Assembly: GCF_032854445.1 (NCBI RefSeq)
Contig: NW_027018251.1
Location: 1-51,924 of the forward strand
DNA from: Liolophura sinensis
Taxonomy: Eukaryota > Mollusca > Polyplacophora > Chitonida > Chitonidae
Length of the DNA stretch: 51,924 nucleotides
Direction of reading: 5' to 3'
Part shown: positions 1 through 11,425 of the stretch, piece by piece
How positions within the stretch are numbered: the stretch's first letter is position 1
Layout: each line of letters begins with the position of its first letter
The notes under the pieces: model-generated
Database searches by the model: none
What the model saw: the letters and a program-made list of their open reading frames with translations, nothing else
What the model was told of the DNA's origin: nothing
Position numbers and translations under genes: made by a program

Positions 1-438
1 ATTGTGGCTACAGCCAAAAGTATTGGTCGGAGAGCAACGCGGTTTGCACCATTCGATTTCTCGTCCACAAAATACGTCGGATTAGCCTCTACCAGCACGA
101 TTGGAGCATTTTTTTTACTTTTGGATTTTTGCCTGGTCCTTTTGCTAATTGAAATCGGGCTACATGTACTATGTACAATCGCGACTGGTCATTACTATAT
201 TCAACTTTTGATTATAAGTTATGTGCCCTTCGGTAGCCAAGAAGATGTCAAATCTTGGGCCAAGCCCATTTAACTCACCCAGCAAATGTCTTACTTCTAA
301 GTCGAAGATAAACTTAATCTCTTTATCTACATGTAGAAAAACCACACCATTTTTATATAAAAACCACAAGGTACTTGATACAGTCTGCTGTAAAAAGTAC
401 AATTGAACACTGACCCACATCAATAAGGTTGCCAAAAG
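1..438 (+). repeat. Partial satellite unit at left window edge
   Basis: This is the right-hand part of a unit, starting at ATTGTGGCTACAGCC and missing about the first 110 bp in the marker phase used here. It carries one-base insertions relative to the consensus (CTCGTCCACAAAA near 60, ATCGGGCTAC near 155, AAGGTTGCC near 425). The cut is the window limit, so the array very likely continues to the left. Confidence 0.9.
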
Positions 439-3400
439 ATGCGCAATTGGGTCAGGCATCTCCAGGTGTTGAAAATTGGAAATTTCCTTGGTTTCCATGG
501 AGTAAGAGCCGTTGCTGGGCACGTGATTTTGACATAAATGATGATTCAATTGTGGCTACAGCCAAAAGTATTGGTCGGAGAGCAACGCGGTTTGCACCAT
601 TCGATTTCTCGTCACAAAATACGTCGGATTAGCCTCTTACCAGCACGATTGGAGCATTTTTTTTTTACTTTTGTATTTTGCCTGGTCCTTTTGCTAATTG
701 AAATCGGCTACATGTACTATGTACAATCGCGACTGGTCATTACTATATTCAACTTTTTGATTATAAGTTATGTGCCCTTCGGTAGCCCAGAAGATGTCAA
801 ATCTTTGGGCCAAGCCCATTTAACTCACCCAGCAAATGTCTTACTTCTAAGTCGAAGATAAACTTAATCTCTTTATCTACATGTAGAAAAACCACACCAT
901 TTTTATATAAAAACCACAAGGTACTTGATACAGTCTGCTGTAAAAAGTACAATTGAACACTGACCCACATCAATAAGGTGCCAAAAGATGCGCAATTGGG
1001 TCAGGCATCTCCAGGTGTTGAAAATTGCAAATTTCCTTGGTTTCCATGAGTAAGAGCCGTTGCTGGGCACGTGATTTTGACATAAATGATGATTCAATTG
1101 TGGCTACAGCCAAAAGTATTGGTCGGAGAGTAACGCGGTTTGCACCATTCGACTTCTCGTCACAAAAATACGTCAGATTAGCCTCTTACCAGCAGCATTG
1201 GAACATGTTTTCCACTTTTGGATTTTTTGCCTGGTCCTTTTTGCTAATTGAAATCGGCTACATGTACTATGTACAATCGCGACTGGTCATTACTATATTC
1301 AACTTTTGATTATAAGTTATGTGCCCTTCGGTAGCCCAGAAGATGTCAAATCTTTGGGCCAAGCCCATTTAACTCACCCAGCAAATGTCTTACTTCTAAG
1401 TCGAAGATAAACCTCAATGTCTTTATCTACATGTAGAAAAACCACACCATTTTTATATAAAAAACACAAGGTACTTGATACAGTCTGCTGTAAAAAGTAC
1501 AATTGAACACTGACCCACATCAATAAGGTGCCAAAAGATGCGCAATTGGGTCAGGCATCTCCAGGTGTTGAAAAATTGCAAATTTCCTTGGTTTCCATGG
1601 AGTAAGAGCCGTTTGGCTGGGCACGTGATTTTGACATAAATGATGATTCAATTGTGGCTACAGCCAAAAGTATTGGTCGGAGAGCAACGCGGTTTGCACC
1701 ATTCGATTTCTCGTCACAAAATACGTCGGATTAGCCTCTTACCAGCAGCATTGGAACATTTTTTCCACTTTTGGATTTTTGCCTGGGTCCCTTTGCTAAT
1801 TGAAATCGGCTACATGTACTATGTACAATCGCGACTGGTCATTACTATATTCAACTTTTGATTATAAGTTATGTGCCCTTCGGTAGCCCAGAAGATGTCA
1901 AATCTTTGGGCCAAGCCATTTAACTCACCCAGCAAATGTCTTACTTCTAAGTCGAAGATAAACTTAATCTCTTATCTACATGTAGAAAAACCACACCAAT
2001 TTTTTATATAAAAAACCACAAGGTACTTGATACAGTCTGCTGTAAAAAGTACAATTGAACACTGACCCACATCAATAAGGTGCCAAAAGATGCGCAATTG
2101 GGTCAGGCATCTCCAGGTGTTGAAAATTGCAAATTCCTTGGTTTCCATGGAGTAAGAGCCGTTGCTGGGGCACGTGGATTTTGACATAAATGATGATTCA
2201 ATTGTGGCTACAGCCAAAAGTATTGGTCGGAGAGCAACGCGGTTTGCACCATTCGATTTCTCGTCACAAAATACGTCGGATTAGCCTCCTACCAGCACGA
2301 TTGGAGCATTTTTTTTACTTTTGGATTTTTGCCTGGTCCTTTTGCTAATTGAAATCGGCTACATGTACTATGTACAATCGCGACTGGTCATTACTATATT
2401 CAACTTTTGATTATAAGTTATGTGCCCTTCGGTAGCCCAGAAGATGTCAAATCTTTGGGCCAAGCCCATTATAACTCACCCAGCAAATGTCTTACTTCTA
2501 AGTCGAAGATAAACTTAATCTCTTTATCTACATGTAGAAAAACCACACCATTTTTATATAAAAACCACAAGGTACTTGATACAGTCCTGCTGTAAAAAGT
2601 ACAATTGAACACTGACCCACATCAATAAGGTGCCAAAAGATGCGCAATTGGGTTCAGGCATCTCCAGGTGTTGAAAAAATGGAAATTTCCTTGGTTTCCA
2701 TGGAGTAAGAGCCGTTGCTGGGCACGTGATTTTGACATAAATGATGATTCAATTGTGGCTACAGCCAAAAGTATTGGTCGGAGAGCAACGCGGTTTGCAC
2801 CATTCGATTTCTCGTCACAAAATACGTCGGATTAGCCTCCTACCAGCACGATTGGAGCATTTTTTTTACTTTTGGATTTTTGCCTGGTCCTTTTGCTAAT
2901 TGAAATCGGCTACATGTACTATGTACAATCGCGACTGGTCATTACTATATTCACTTTTGATTATAAGTTATTGTGCCCTTCGGTAGCCCAGAAGATGTCA
3001 AATCTTTGGGCCAAGCCCATTTAACTCACCCAGCAAATGTCTTACTTCTAAGTCGAAGATAAACTTAATCTCTTTATCTACATGTAGAAAAAACCACACC
3101 ATTTTTATATAAAAACCACAAGGTACTTGATACAGTCTGCTGTAAAAAGTACAATTGAACACTGACCCACATCAATAAGGTGCCAAAAGATGCGCAATTG
3201 GGTCAGGCATCTCCAGGTGTTGAAAAATTGCAAAATTTCCTTGGTTTCCATGGGAGTAAGAGCCGTTGCTGGGCCACGTGATTTTGACATAAATGATGAT
3301 TCAATTGTGGCTACAGCCAAAAGTATTGGTCGGAGAGTAACGCGGTTTGCACCATTCGACTTCTCGTCACAAAATACGTCAGATTAGCCTCTTACCAGCA

Positions 3401-5396
3401 GCATTGGAACATGTTTTCCACTTTTGGATTTTTGCCTGGTCCTTTTGCTAATTGAAATCGGCTACATGTACTATGTACAATCGCGACTGGTCATTACTAT
3501 ATTCAACTTTTGATTATAAGTTATGTGCCCTTCGGTAGCCCAGAAGACGTCAAATCTTTGGGCCAAGCCCATTTAACTCACCCAGCAAATGTCTTACTTC
3601 TAAGTCGAAGATTAAACTCAATGTCTTTATCTACATGTAGAAAAACCACACCATTTTTATATAAAAAACACAAGGTACTTGATACAGTCTGCTGTAAAAA
3701 AGTACAATTGACACTGACCCACATCAATAAGGTGCAAAAAGATGCGCAATTGGGTCAGGCATCTCCAGGTGTTGAAAAATTGGAAATTTCCTTGGTTTCC
3801 ATGGAGTAAGAGCCGTTGCTGGGCACGTGATTTTGACATAAATGATGATTCAATTGTTGGCTACAGCCAAAAGTATTGGTCGGAGAGCAACGCGGTTTGC
3901 ACCATTCGATTTCTCGTCACAAAATACGTCGGATTAGCCTCTTACCAGCAGCATTGGAACATTTTTTCCACTTTTGGATTTTTGCCTGGTCCCTTTGCTA
4001 ATTGAAATCGGCTACACGTACTATGTACAATCGCGACTGGTCATTACTATATTCAACTTTTGATTATAAGTTATGTGCCTTCGGTAGCCCAGAAGACGTC
4101 AAATCTTTGGGCCAAGCCCATTTAACTCACCCAGCAAATGTCTTACTTCTAAGTCGAAGATAAACTCAATGTCTTTATCTACATGTAGAAAAACCACACC
4201 ATTTTTATATAAAAAACACAAGGTACTTGATACAGTCTGCTGTAAAAAGTACAATTTGAACACTGACCCACATCAATAAGGTGCCAAAAGATGCGCAATT
4301 GGGTCAGGCATCTCCAGGTGTTGAAAAAATTGGAAATTTCCTTGGTTTCCATGGAGTAAGAGCCGTTGCTGGGCACGTGATTTTGACATAAATGATGATT
4401 CAATTGTGGCTACAGCCAAAAGTATTGGTCGGAGAGCAACGCGGTTTGCACCATTCGATTTCTCGTCCACAAAATACGTCGGATTAGCCTCTTACCAGCA
4501 GCATTGGAACATTTTTTCCACTTTTGGATTTTTGCCTGGTCCCTTTGCTAATTGAAATCGGCTACATGTACTATGTACAATCGCGACTGGTCATTACTAT
4601 ATTCAACTTTTTGATTATAAGTTATGTGCCCTTCGGTAGCCCAGAAGATGTCAAATCTTTGGGCCAAGCCCATTTAACTCACCCAGCAAATGTCCTTACT
4701 TCTAAGTCGAAGATAAACTTAATCTCTTTGTCTACATGTAGAAAAAACCACACCATTTTTTATATAAAAAACCACAAGGTACTTGATACAGTCTGCTGTA
4801 AAAAGTACAATTGAACACTGGACCCACATCAATAAGGTGCCAAAAGATGCGCAAATTGGGTCAGGCATCTCCAGGTGTTGAAAAATTGCAAATTTCCTTG
4901 GTTTCCATGGAGTAAGAGCCGTTGCTGGGCACGTGATTTTGACATAAATGATGATTCAATTGTGGCTACAGCCAAAAGTATTGGTCGGAGAGTAACGCGG
5001 TTTGCACCATTCGACCTTCTCGTCACAAAATACGTCAGATTAGCCTCTTACCAGCAGCATTGGAACATGTTTCCACTTTTTGGATTTTTGCCTGGTCCTT
5101 TTGCTCATTGAAATCGGCTACATGTACTATGTACAATCGCGACTGGTCATTAATATATTCAACTTTTGATTATAAGTTATGTGCCCTTCGGTAGCCCAGA
5201 AGATGTCAAATCTTTGGGCCAAGCCCATTTAACTCACCCAGCAAATGTCTTACTTCTAAGTCGAAGATAAACTTAATCTCTTTATCTACATGTAGAAAAA
5301 CCACACCATTTTTATATAAAAACCACAAGGTACTTGATACAGTCTGCTGTAAAAAGTACAATTGAACACTGACCCACATCAATAAGGTGCCAAAAG
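439..5396 (+). repeat. Left indel-rich stretch of the array (nine full units)
   Basis: Intervals between markers are 549, 550, 552, 550, 550, 552, 549, 556 and 550 bp, a net gain of 26 bp over nine units. Nearly all changes are one-base insertions, often lengthening a run (GGGGCACGTGG near 2170, AAAAAAACC near 4745, GCAAATTGGG near 4850), and each is private to one unit. Units include the GTAACG variant (near 1130, 3337 and 4990) and the left-domain form GTCCCTTTGCT (near 1790, 3990 and 4550). With no gene present, the stretch contains only satellite. Confidence 0.9.
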
Positions 5397-5944
5397 ATGC
5401 GCAATTGGGTCAGGCATCTCCAGGTGTTGAAAAATTGGAAATTTCCTTGGTTTCCATGGAGTAAGAGCCGTTGCTGGGCACGTGATTTTGACATAAATGA
5501 TGATTCAATTGTGGCTACAGCCAAAAGTATTGGTCGGAGAGCAACGCGGTTTGCACCATTCGATTTCTCGTCACAAAATACGTCGGATTAGCCTCTTACC
5601 AGCACAATTGGAGCATTTTTTTTACTTTTGGATTTTTGTCTGGTCCTTTTGCTAGTTGAAATCGGCTACATGTACTATGTACAATCGCGACTGGTCATTA
5701 CTATATTCAACTTTTGATTATAAGTTATGTGCCCTTCGGTAGCCCAGAAGATGTCAAATCTTTGGGCCAAGCCCATTTAACTCACCCAGCAAATGTCTTA
5801 CTTCTCAGTCGAAGATAAACTCAATGTCTTTATCTACATGTAGAAAAACCACACCATTTTTATATAAAAAACACAAGGTACTTGATACAGTCTGCTGTAA
5901 AAAGTACAATTGAACACTGACCCACATCAATAAGGTGCCAAAAG

Positions 5945-7041
5945 ATGCGCAATTGGGTCAGGCATCTCCAGCTGTTGAAAAATTGCAAATTTCCTTGGTT
6001 TCCATGGAGTAAGAGCCGTTGCTGGGCACGTGATTTTGACATAAATGATGATTCAATTGTGGCTACAGCCAAAAGTATTGGTCGGAGAGCAACGCGGTTT
6101 GCACCATTCGATTTCTCGTCACAAAATACGTCGGATTAGCCTCTTACCAGCACGATTGGAGCATTTTTTTTTACTTTTGGATTTTTGCCTGGTCCTTTTG
6201 CTAATTGAAATCGGCTACATGTACTATGTACAATCGCGACTGGTCATTACTATATTCAACTTTTGATTATAAGTTATGTGCCCTTCGGTAGCCCAGAAGA
6301 CGTCAAATCTTTGGGCCAAGCCCATTTAACTGACCCAGCAAATGTTTTACTTCTCAGTCGAAGATAAACTCAATGTCTTTATCTACATGTAGAAAAACCA
6401 CACCATTTTTATATAAAAAACACAAGGTACTTGATACAGTCTGCTGTAAAAAGTACAATTGAACACTGACCCACATCAATAAGGTGCCAAAAGATGCGCA
6501 ATTGGGTCAGGCATCTCCAGGTGTTGAAAAATAGCAAATTTCCTTGGTTTCCATGGAGTAAGAGCCGTTGCTGGGCACGTGATTTTGACATAAATGATGA
6601 TTCAATTGTGGCTACAGCCAAAAGTATTGGTCGGAGAGCAACGCGGTTTGCACCATTCGATTTCTCGTCACAAAATACGTCGGATTAGCCTCTTACCAGC
6701 AGCATTGGAACATTTTTTCCACTTTTGGATTTTTGCCTGGTCCTTTTGCTAATTGAAATCGGCTACATGTACTATGTACAATCGCGACTGGTCATTACTA
6801 TATTCAACTTTTGATTATAAGTTATGTGCCCTTCGGTAGCCCAGAAGATGTCAAATCTTTGGGCCAAGCCCATTTAACTCACCCAGCAAATGTCTTACTT
6901 CTAAGTCGAAGATAAACTTAATCTCTTTATCTACATGTAGAAAAACCACACCATTTTTATATAAAAACCACAAGGTACTTGATACAGTCTGCTGTAAAAA
7001 GTACAATTGAACACTGACCCACATCAATAAGGTGCCAAAAG
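5945..7041 (+). repeat. Two-unit block, copy 1 (partner at 8138-9233)
   Basis: The unit at 5945 has CCAGCTGTTG and CAGCACGATTGGAGC, and the next unit at 6494 has the rare AAATAGCAAAT. The same ordered pair recurs exactly four units later, at 8138 and 8686. Copy 1 also has private changes (AACTGACCC near 6330, TCTCAGTCG near 6352) that copy 2 lacks, so the copies have diverged slightly. Block ends are approximate because they are set by the nearest variant sites. Confidence 0.75.
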
Positions 7042-7123
7042 ATGCGCAATTGGGTCAGGCATCTCCAGGTGTTGAAAAATTGCAAATTTCCTTGGTTTCC
7101 ATGGAGTAAGAGCCGTTGCTGGG

Positions 7124-7129
7124 CACGTG
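7124..7129. other. CACGTG palindrome (E-box / G-box core, once per unit)
   Basis: CACGTG lies in GGGCACGTGATT and is conserved in nearly every unit. It is the core bound by bHLH and, in plants, bZIP factors, but a 6 bp match alone does not show binding. Confidence 0.3.
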
Positions 7130-7156
7130 ATTTTGACATAAATGATGATTCAATTG

Positions 7157-7168
7157 TGGCTACAGCCA
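7157..7168. repeat. Short dyad TGGCT-AC-AGCCA (once per unit)
   Basis: Perfect 5 bp arms with a 2 bp spacer, shown here in the reference unit and present in nearly every unit. No function can be read from it; small dyads in satellites may be protein-binding sites or may have arisen by chance. Confidence 0.85.
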
Positions 7169-7315
7169 AAAGTATTGGTCGGAGAGCAACGCGGTTTGCA
7201 CCATTCGATTTCTCGTCACAAAATACGTCGGATTAGCCTCTTACCAGCAGCATTGGAACATTTTTTTTACTTTTGGATTTTTGCCTGGTCCTTTTGCTAA
7301 TTGAAATCGGCTACA

Positions 7316-7328
7316 TGTACTATGTACA
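7316..7328. repeat. Short dyad TGTAC-TAT-GTACA (once per unit)
   Basis: Perfect 5 bp arms with a 3 bp spacer, overlapping an 8 bp palindrome TACATGTA that starts at 7312. It is conserved in almost all units; the CTACAAGTA variant at about 40198 and 46225 breaks the left arm. Function unknown. Confidence 0.85.
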
Positions 7329-7407
7329 ATCGCGACTGGTCATTACTATATTCAACTTTTGATTATAAGTTATGTGCCCTTCGGTAGCCCAGAAGATGTC
7401 AAATCTT

Positions 7408-7420
7408 TGGGCCAAGCCCA
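7408..7420. repeat. Short GC-rich dyad TGGGC-CAA-GCCCA (once per unit)
   Basis: Perfect 5 bp arms with a 3 bp loop, which could form a small hairpin in single-stranded DNA or RNA. GGGCC/GCCCA elements are frequent in plant promoters, but I see nothing else of a promoter around it, so I make no regulatory claim. Confidence 0.85.
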
Positions 7421-7478
7421 TTTAACTCACCCAGCAAATGTCTTACTTCTAAGTCGAAGATAAACTTAATCTCTTTAT

Positions 7479-7488
7479 CTACATGTAG
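7479..7488. repeat. 10 bp perfect palindrome CTACATGTAG (once per unit)
   Basis: The sequence is identical to its reverse complement. It lies about 20 bp before the TATATAAAA tract and is present in essentially every unit. Function unknown. Confidence 0.88.
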
Positions 7489-7505
7489 AAAAACCACACC
7501 ATTTT

Positions 7506-7514
7506 TATATAAAA
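7506..7514 (+). other. TATA-like tract TATATAAAA (once per unit)
   Basis: This AT-rich tract resembles a TATA box and is kept in nearly all units (changed to TTAAATAAAA near 12986). Such a match is expected by chance in 40 % GC DNA. No transcript, terminator or long reading frame can be tied to it, so promoter function is not claimed. Confidence 0.3.
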
Positions 7515-8137
7515 ACCACAAGGTACTTGATACAGTCTGCTGTAAAAAGTACAATTGAACACTGACCCACATCAATAAGGTGCCAAAAGATGCGCAATTG
7601 GGTCAGGCATCTCCAGGTGTTGAAAAATTGCAAATTTCCTTGGTTTCCATGGAGTAAGAGCCGTTGCTGGGCACGTGATTTTGACATAAATGATGATTCA
7701 ATTGTGGCTACAGCCAAAAGTATTGGTCGGAGAGTAACGCGGTTTGCACCATTCGACTTCTCGTCACAAAATACGTCAGATTAGCCTCTTACCAGCAGCA
7801 TTGGAACATGTTTTCCACTTTTGGATTTTTGCCTGGTCCTTTTGCTAATTGAAATCGGCTACATGTACTATGTACAATCGCGACTGGTCATTACTATATT
7901 CAACTTTTGATTATAAGTTATGTGCCCTTCGGTAGCCCAGAAGACGTCAAATCTTTGGGCCAAGCCCATTTAACTCACCCAGCAAATGTCTTACTTCTAA
8001 GTCGAAGATAAACTCAATGTCTTTATCTACATGTAGAAAAACCACACCATTTTTATATAAAAAACACAAGGTACTTGATACAGTCTGCTGTAAAAAGTAC
8101 AATTGAACACTGACCCACATCAATAAGGTGCCAAAAG

Positions 8138-9233
8138 ATGCGCAATTGGGTCAGGCATCTCCAGCTGTTGAAAAATTGCAAATTTCCTTGGTTTCCATGG
8201 AGTAAGAGCCGTTGCTGGGCACGTGATTTTGACATAAATGATGATTCAATTGTGGCTACAGCCAAAAGTATTGGTCGGAGAGCAACGCGGTTTGCACCAT
8301 TCGATTTCTCGTCACAAAATACGTCGGATTAGCCTCTTACCAGCACGATTGGAGCATTTTTTTTACTTTTGGATTTTTGCCTGGTCCTTTTGCTAATTGA
8401 AATCGGCTACATGTACTATGTACAATCGCGACTGGTCATTACTATATTCAACTTTTGATTATAAGTTATGTGCCCTTCGGTAGCCCAGAAGACGTCAAAT
8501 CTTTGGGCCAAGCCCATTTAACTCACCCAGCAAATGTCTTACTTCTAAGTCGAAGATAAACTCAATGTCTTTATCTACATGTAGAAAAACCACACCATTT
8601 TTATATAAAAAACACAAGGTACTTGATACAGTCTGCTGTAAAAAGTACAATTGAACACTGACCCACATCAATAAGGTGCCAAAAGATGCGCAATTGGGTC
8701 AGGCATCTCCAGGTGTTGAAAAATAGCAAATTTCCTTGGTTTCCATGGAGTAAGAGCCGTTGCTGGGCACGTGATTTTGACATAAATGATGATTCAATTG
8801 TGGCTACAGCCAAAAGTATTGGTCGGAGAGCAACGCGGTTTGCACCATTCGATTTCTCGTCACAAAATACGTCGGATTAGCCTCTTACCAGCAGCATTGG
8901 AACATTTTTTCCACTTTTGGATTTTTGCCTGGTCCTTTTGCTAATTGAAATCGGCTACATGTACTATGTACAATCGCGACTGGTCATTACTATATTCAAC
9001 TTTTGATTATAAGTTATGTGCCCTTCGGTAGCCCAGAAGATGTCAAATCTTTGGGCCAAGCCCATTTAACTCACCCAGCAAATGTCTTACTTCTAAGTCG
9101 AAGATAAACTTAATCTCTTTATCTACATGTAGAAAAACCACACCATTTTTATATAAAAACCACAAGGTACTTGATACAGTCTGCTGTAAAAAGTACAATT
9201 GAACACTGACCCACATCAATAAGGTGCCAAAAG
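8138..9233 (+). repeat. Two-unit block, copy 2 (partner at 5945-7041)
   Basis: This is the second copy of the CCAGCTGTTG / CACGATTGG unit followed by the AAATAGCAAAT unit, offset by 2192-2193 bp from copy 1. AAATAGCAAAT occurs only in these two units of the window, which makes shared descent by block duplication more likely than coincidence. Confidence 0.75.
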
Positions 9234-11425
9234 ATGCGCAATTGGGTCAGGCATCTCCAGGTGTTGAAAAATTGCAAATTTCCTTGGTTTCCATGGAGTA
9301 AGAGCCGTTGCTGGGCACGTGATTTTGACATAAATGATGATTCAATTGTGGCTACAGCCAAAAGTATTGGTCGGAGAGCAACGCGGTTTGCACCATTCGA
9401 TTTCTCGTCACAAAATACGTCGGATTAGCCTATTACCAGCAGCATTGGAACATTTTTTCCACTTTTGGATTTTTGCCTGGTCCTTTTGCTCATTGAAATC
9501 GGCTACATGTACTATGTACAATCGCGACTGGTCATTACTATATTCAACTTTTGATTATAAGTTATGTGCCCTTCGGTAGCCCAGAAGACGTCAAATCTTT
9601 GGGCCAAGCCCATTTAACTCACCCAGCAAATGTCTTACTTCTAAGTCGAAGATAAACTCAATGTCTTTATCTACATGTAGAAAAACCACACCATTTTTAT
9701 ATAAAAAACACAAGGTACTTGATACAGTCTGCTGTAAAAAGTACAATTGAACACTGACCCACATCAATAAGGTGCCAAAAGATGCGCAATTGGGTCAGGC
9801 ATCTCCAGGTGTTGAAAAATTGCAAATTTCCTTGGTTTCCATGGAGTAAGAGCCGTTGCTGGGCACGTGATTTTGACATAAGTGATGATTCAATTGTGGC
9901 TACAGCCAAAAGTATTGGTCGGAGAGCAACGCGGTTTGCACCATTCGATTTCTCGTCACAAAATACGTCGGATTAGCCTCTTACCAGCAGCATTGGAACA
10001 TTTTTTCCACTTTTGGATTTTTGCCTGGTCCTTTTGCTCATTGAAATCGGCTACATGTACTATGTACAATCGCGACTGGTCATTACTATATTCAACTTTT
10101 GATTATAAGTTATGTGCCCTTCGGTAGCCCAGAAGATGTCAAATCTTTGGGCCAAGCCCATTTAACTCACCCAGCAAATGTCTTACTTCTAAGTCGAAGA
10201 TAAACTTAATCTCTTTATCTACATGTAGAAAAACCACACCATTTTTATATAAAAACCACAAGGTACTTGATACAGTCTGCTGTAAAAAGTACAATTGAAC
10301 ACTGACCCACATCAATAAGGTGCCAAAAGATGCGCAATTGGGTCAGGCATCTCCAGGTGTTGAAAAATTGCAAATTTCCTTGGTTTCCATGGAGTAAGAG
10401 CCGTTGCTGGGCACGTGATTTTGACATAAATGATGATTCAATTGTGGCTACAGCCAAAAGTATTGGTCGGAGAGCAACGCGGTTTGCACCATTCGATTTC
10501 TCGTCACAAAATACGTCGGATTAGCCTCTTACCAGCAGCATTGGAACATTTTTTCCACTTTTGGATTTTTGCCTGGTCCTTTTGCTAATTGAAATCGGCT
10601 ACATGTACTATGTACAATCGCGACTGGTCATTACTATATTCAACTTTTGATTATAAGTTATGTGCCCTTCGGTAGCCCAGAAGATGTCAAATCTTTGGGC
10701 CAAGCCCATTTAACTCACCCAGCAAATGTCTTACTTCTAAGTCGAAGATAAACTTAATCTCTTTATCTACATGTAGAAAAACCACACCATTTTTATATAA
10801 AAACCACAAGGTACTTGATACAGTCTGCTGTAAAAAGTACAATTGAACACTGACCCACATCAATAAGGTGCCAAAAGATGCGCAATTGGGTCAGGCATCT
10901 CCAGGTGTTGAAAAATTGGAAATTTCCTTGGTTTCCATGGAGTAAGAGCCGTTGCTGGGCACGTGATTTTGACATAAATGATGATTCAATTGTGGCTACA
11001 GCCAAAAGTATTGGTCGGAGAGCAACGCGGTTTGCACCATTCGATTTCTCGTCACAAAATACGTCGGATTAGCCTCTTACCAGCAGCATTGGAACATTTT
11101 TTCCACTTTTGGATTTTTGCCTGGTCCTTTTGCTAATTGAAATCGGCTACATGTACTATGTACAATCGCGACTGGTCATTACTATATTCAACTTTTGATT
11201 ATAAGTTATGTGCCCTTCGGTAGCCCAGAAGATGTCAAATCTTTGGGCCAAGCCCATTTAACTCACCCAGCAAATGTCTTACTTCTAAGTCGAAGATAAA
11301 CTTAATCTCTTTATCTACATGTAGAAAAACCACACCATTTTTATATAAAAACCACAAGGTACTTGATACAGTCTGCTGTAAAAAGTACAATTTAACACTG
11401 ACCCACATCAATAAGGTGCCAAAAG

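Larger units (their letters stand above)
7042..7589 (+). repeat. Representative clean satellite unit (reference for the motif map)
   Basis: This 548 bp unit from the clean part of the array serves as a reference. It has about 40 % GC and about 15 CpG dinucleotides, roughly two thirds of the number expected from composition. Landmarks in order are CCATGG at 7099, CACGTG at 7124, the dyad TGGCT-AC-AGCCA at 7157, a T-rich tract around 7259-7282, the dyad TGTAC-TAT-GTACA at 7316, the dyad TGGGC-CAA-GCCCA at 7408, the palindrome CTACATGTAG at 7479 and TATATAAAA at 7506. CAATTG occurs three times. I see no internal half-length duplication, so 548 bp looks like the basic period and not a dimer of a shorter unit. 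One caveat: its T-tract region at 7244-7270 is a hybrid of two variants, described separately. Confidence 0.9.

Noticed and set aside
6957-7169. A 70-residue minus strand open frame starting MAVATIESS, present in most units
   Set aside because: It is the antisense of the same region, with no recognisable family, and is kept because the units are nearly identical. The GATCATTC variant changes its first part (the frame then starts ten residues later) in many copies without consequence.
7042-7236. A 64-residue + strand open frame starting MRNWVRHLQ, present in nearly every unit
   Set aside because: It recurs only because the unit recurs. Variants change residues freely (V/L, C/W/S, T/S, D/H) with no sign of codon-level constraint. 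It has no recognisable domain and overlaps another open frame on the opposite strand.
7157-7240. Possible Pol III internal promoter or tRNA-like segment (TGGCTACAGCC ... ATTCGATTTC)
   Set aside because: The match to the A box and B box consensus is poor, there is no cloverleaf, and no T-run terminator at a fitting distance was found.
7499-7589. LTR-derived satellite, because of the TATATAAAA tract and a promoter-like look
   Set aside because: I found no primer-binding site, no polypurine tract, no TG...CA ends with target duplication, and no gag or pol remnant. The idea is not excluded but has no positive support.
7042-7589. Hammerhead ribozyme encoded in the satellite
   Set aside because: The conserved CTGATGA core is absent on both strands of the reference unit.
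7042-7589. Mammalian CENP-B box
   Set aside because: No match to the conserved TTCG...A..CGGG core was found in the unit; TTCGGTAGCCC and TTCGATTTCTC do not fit.
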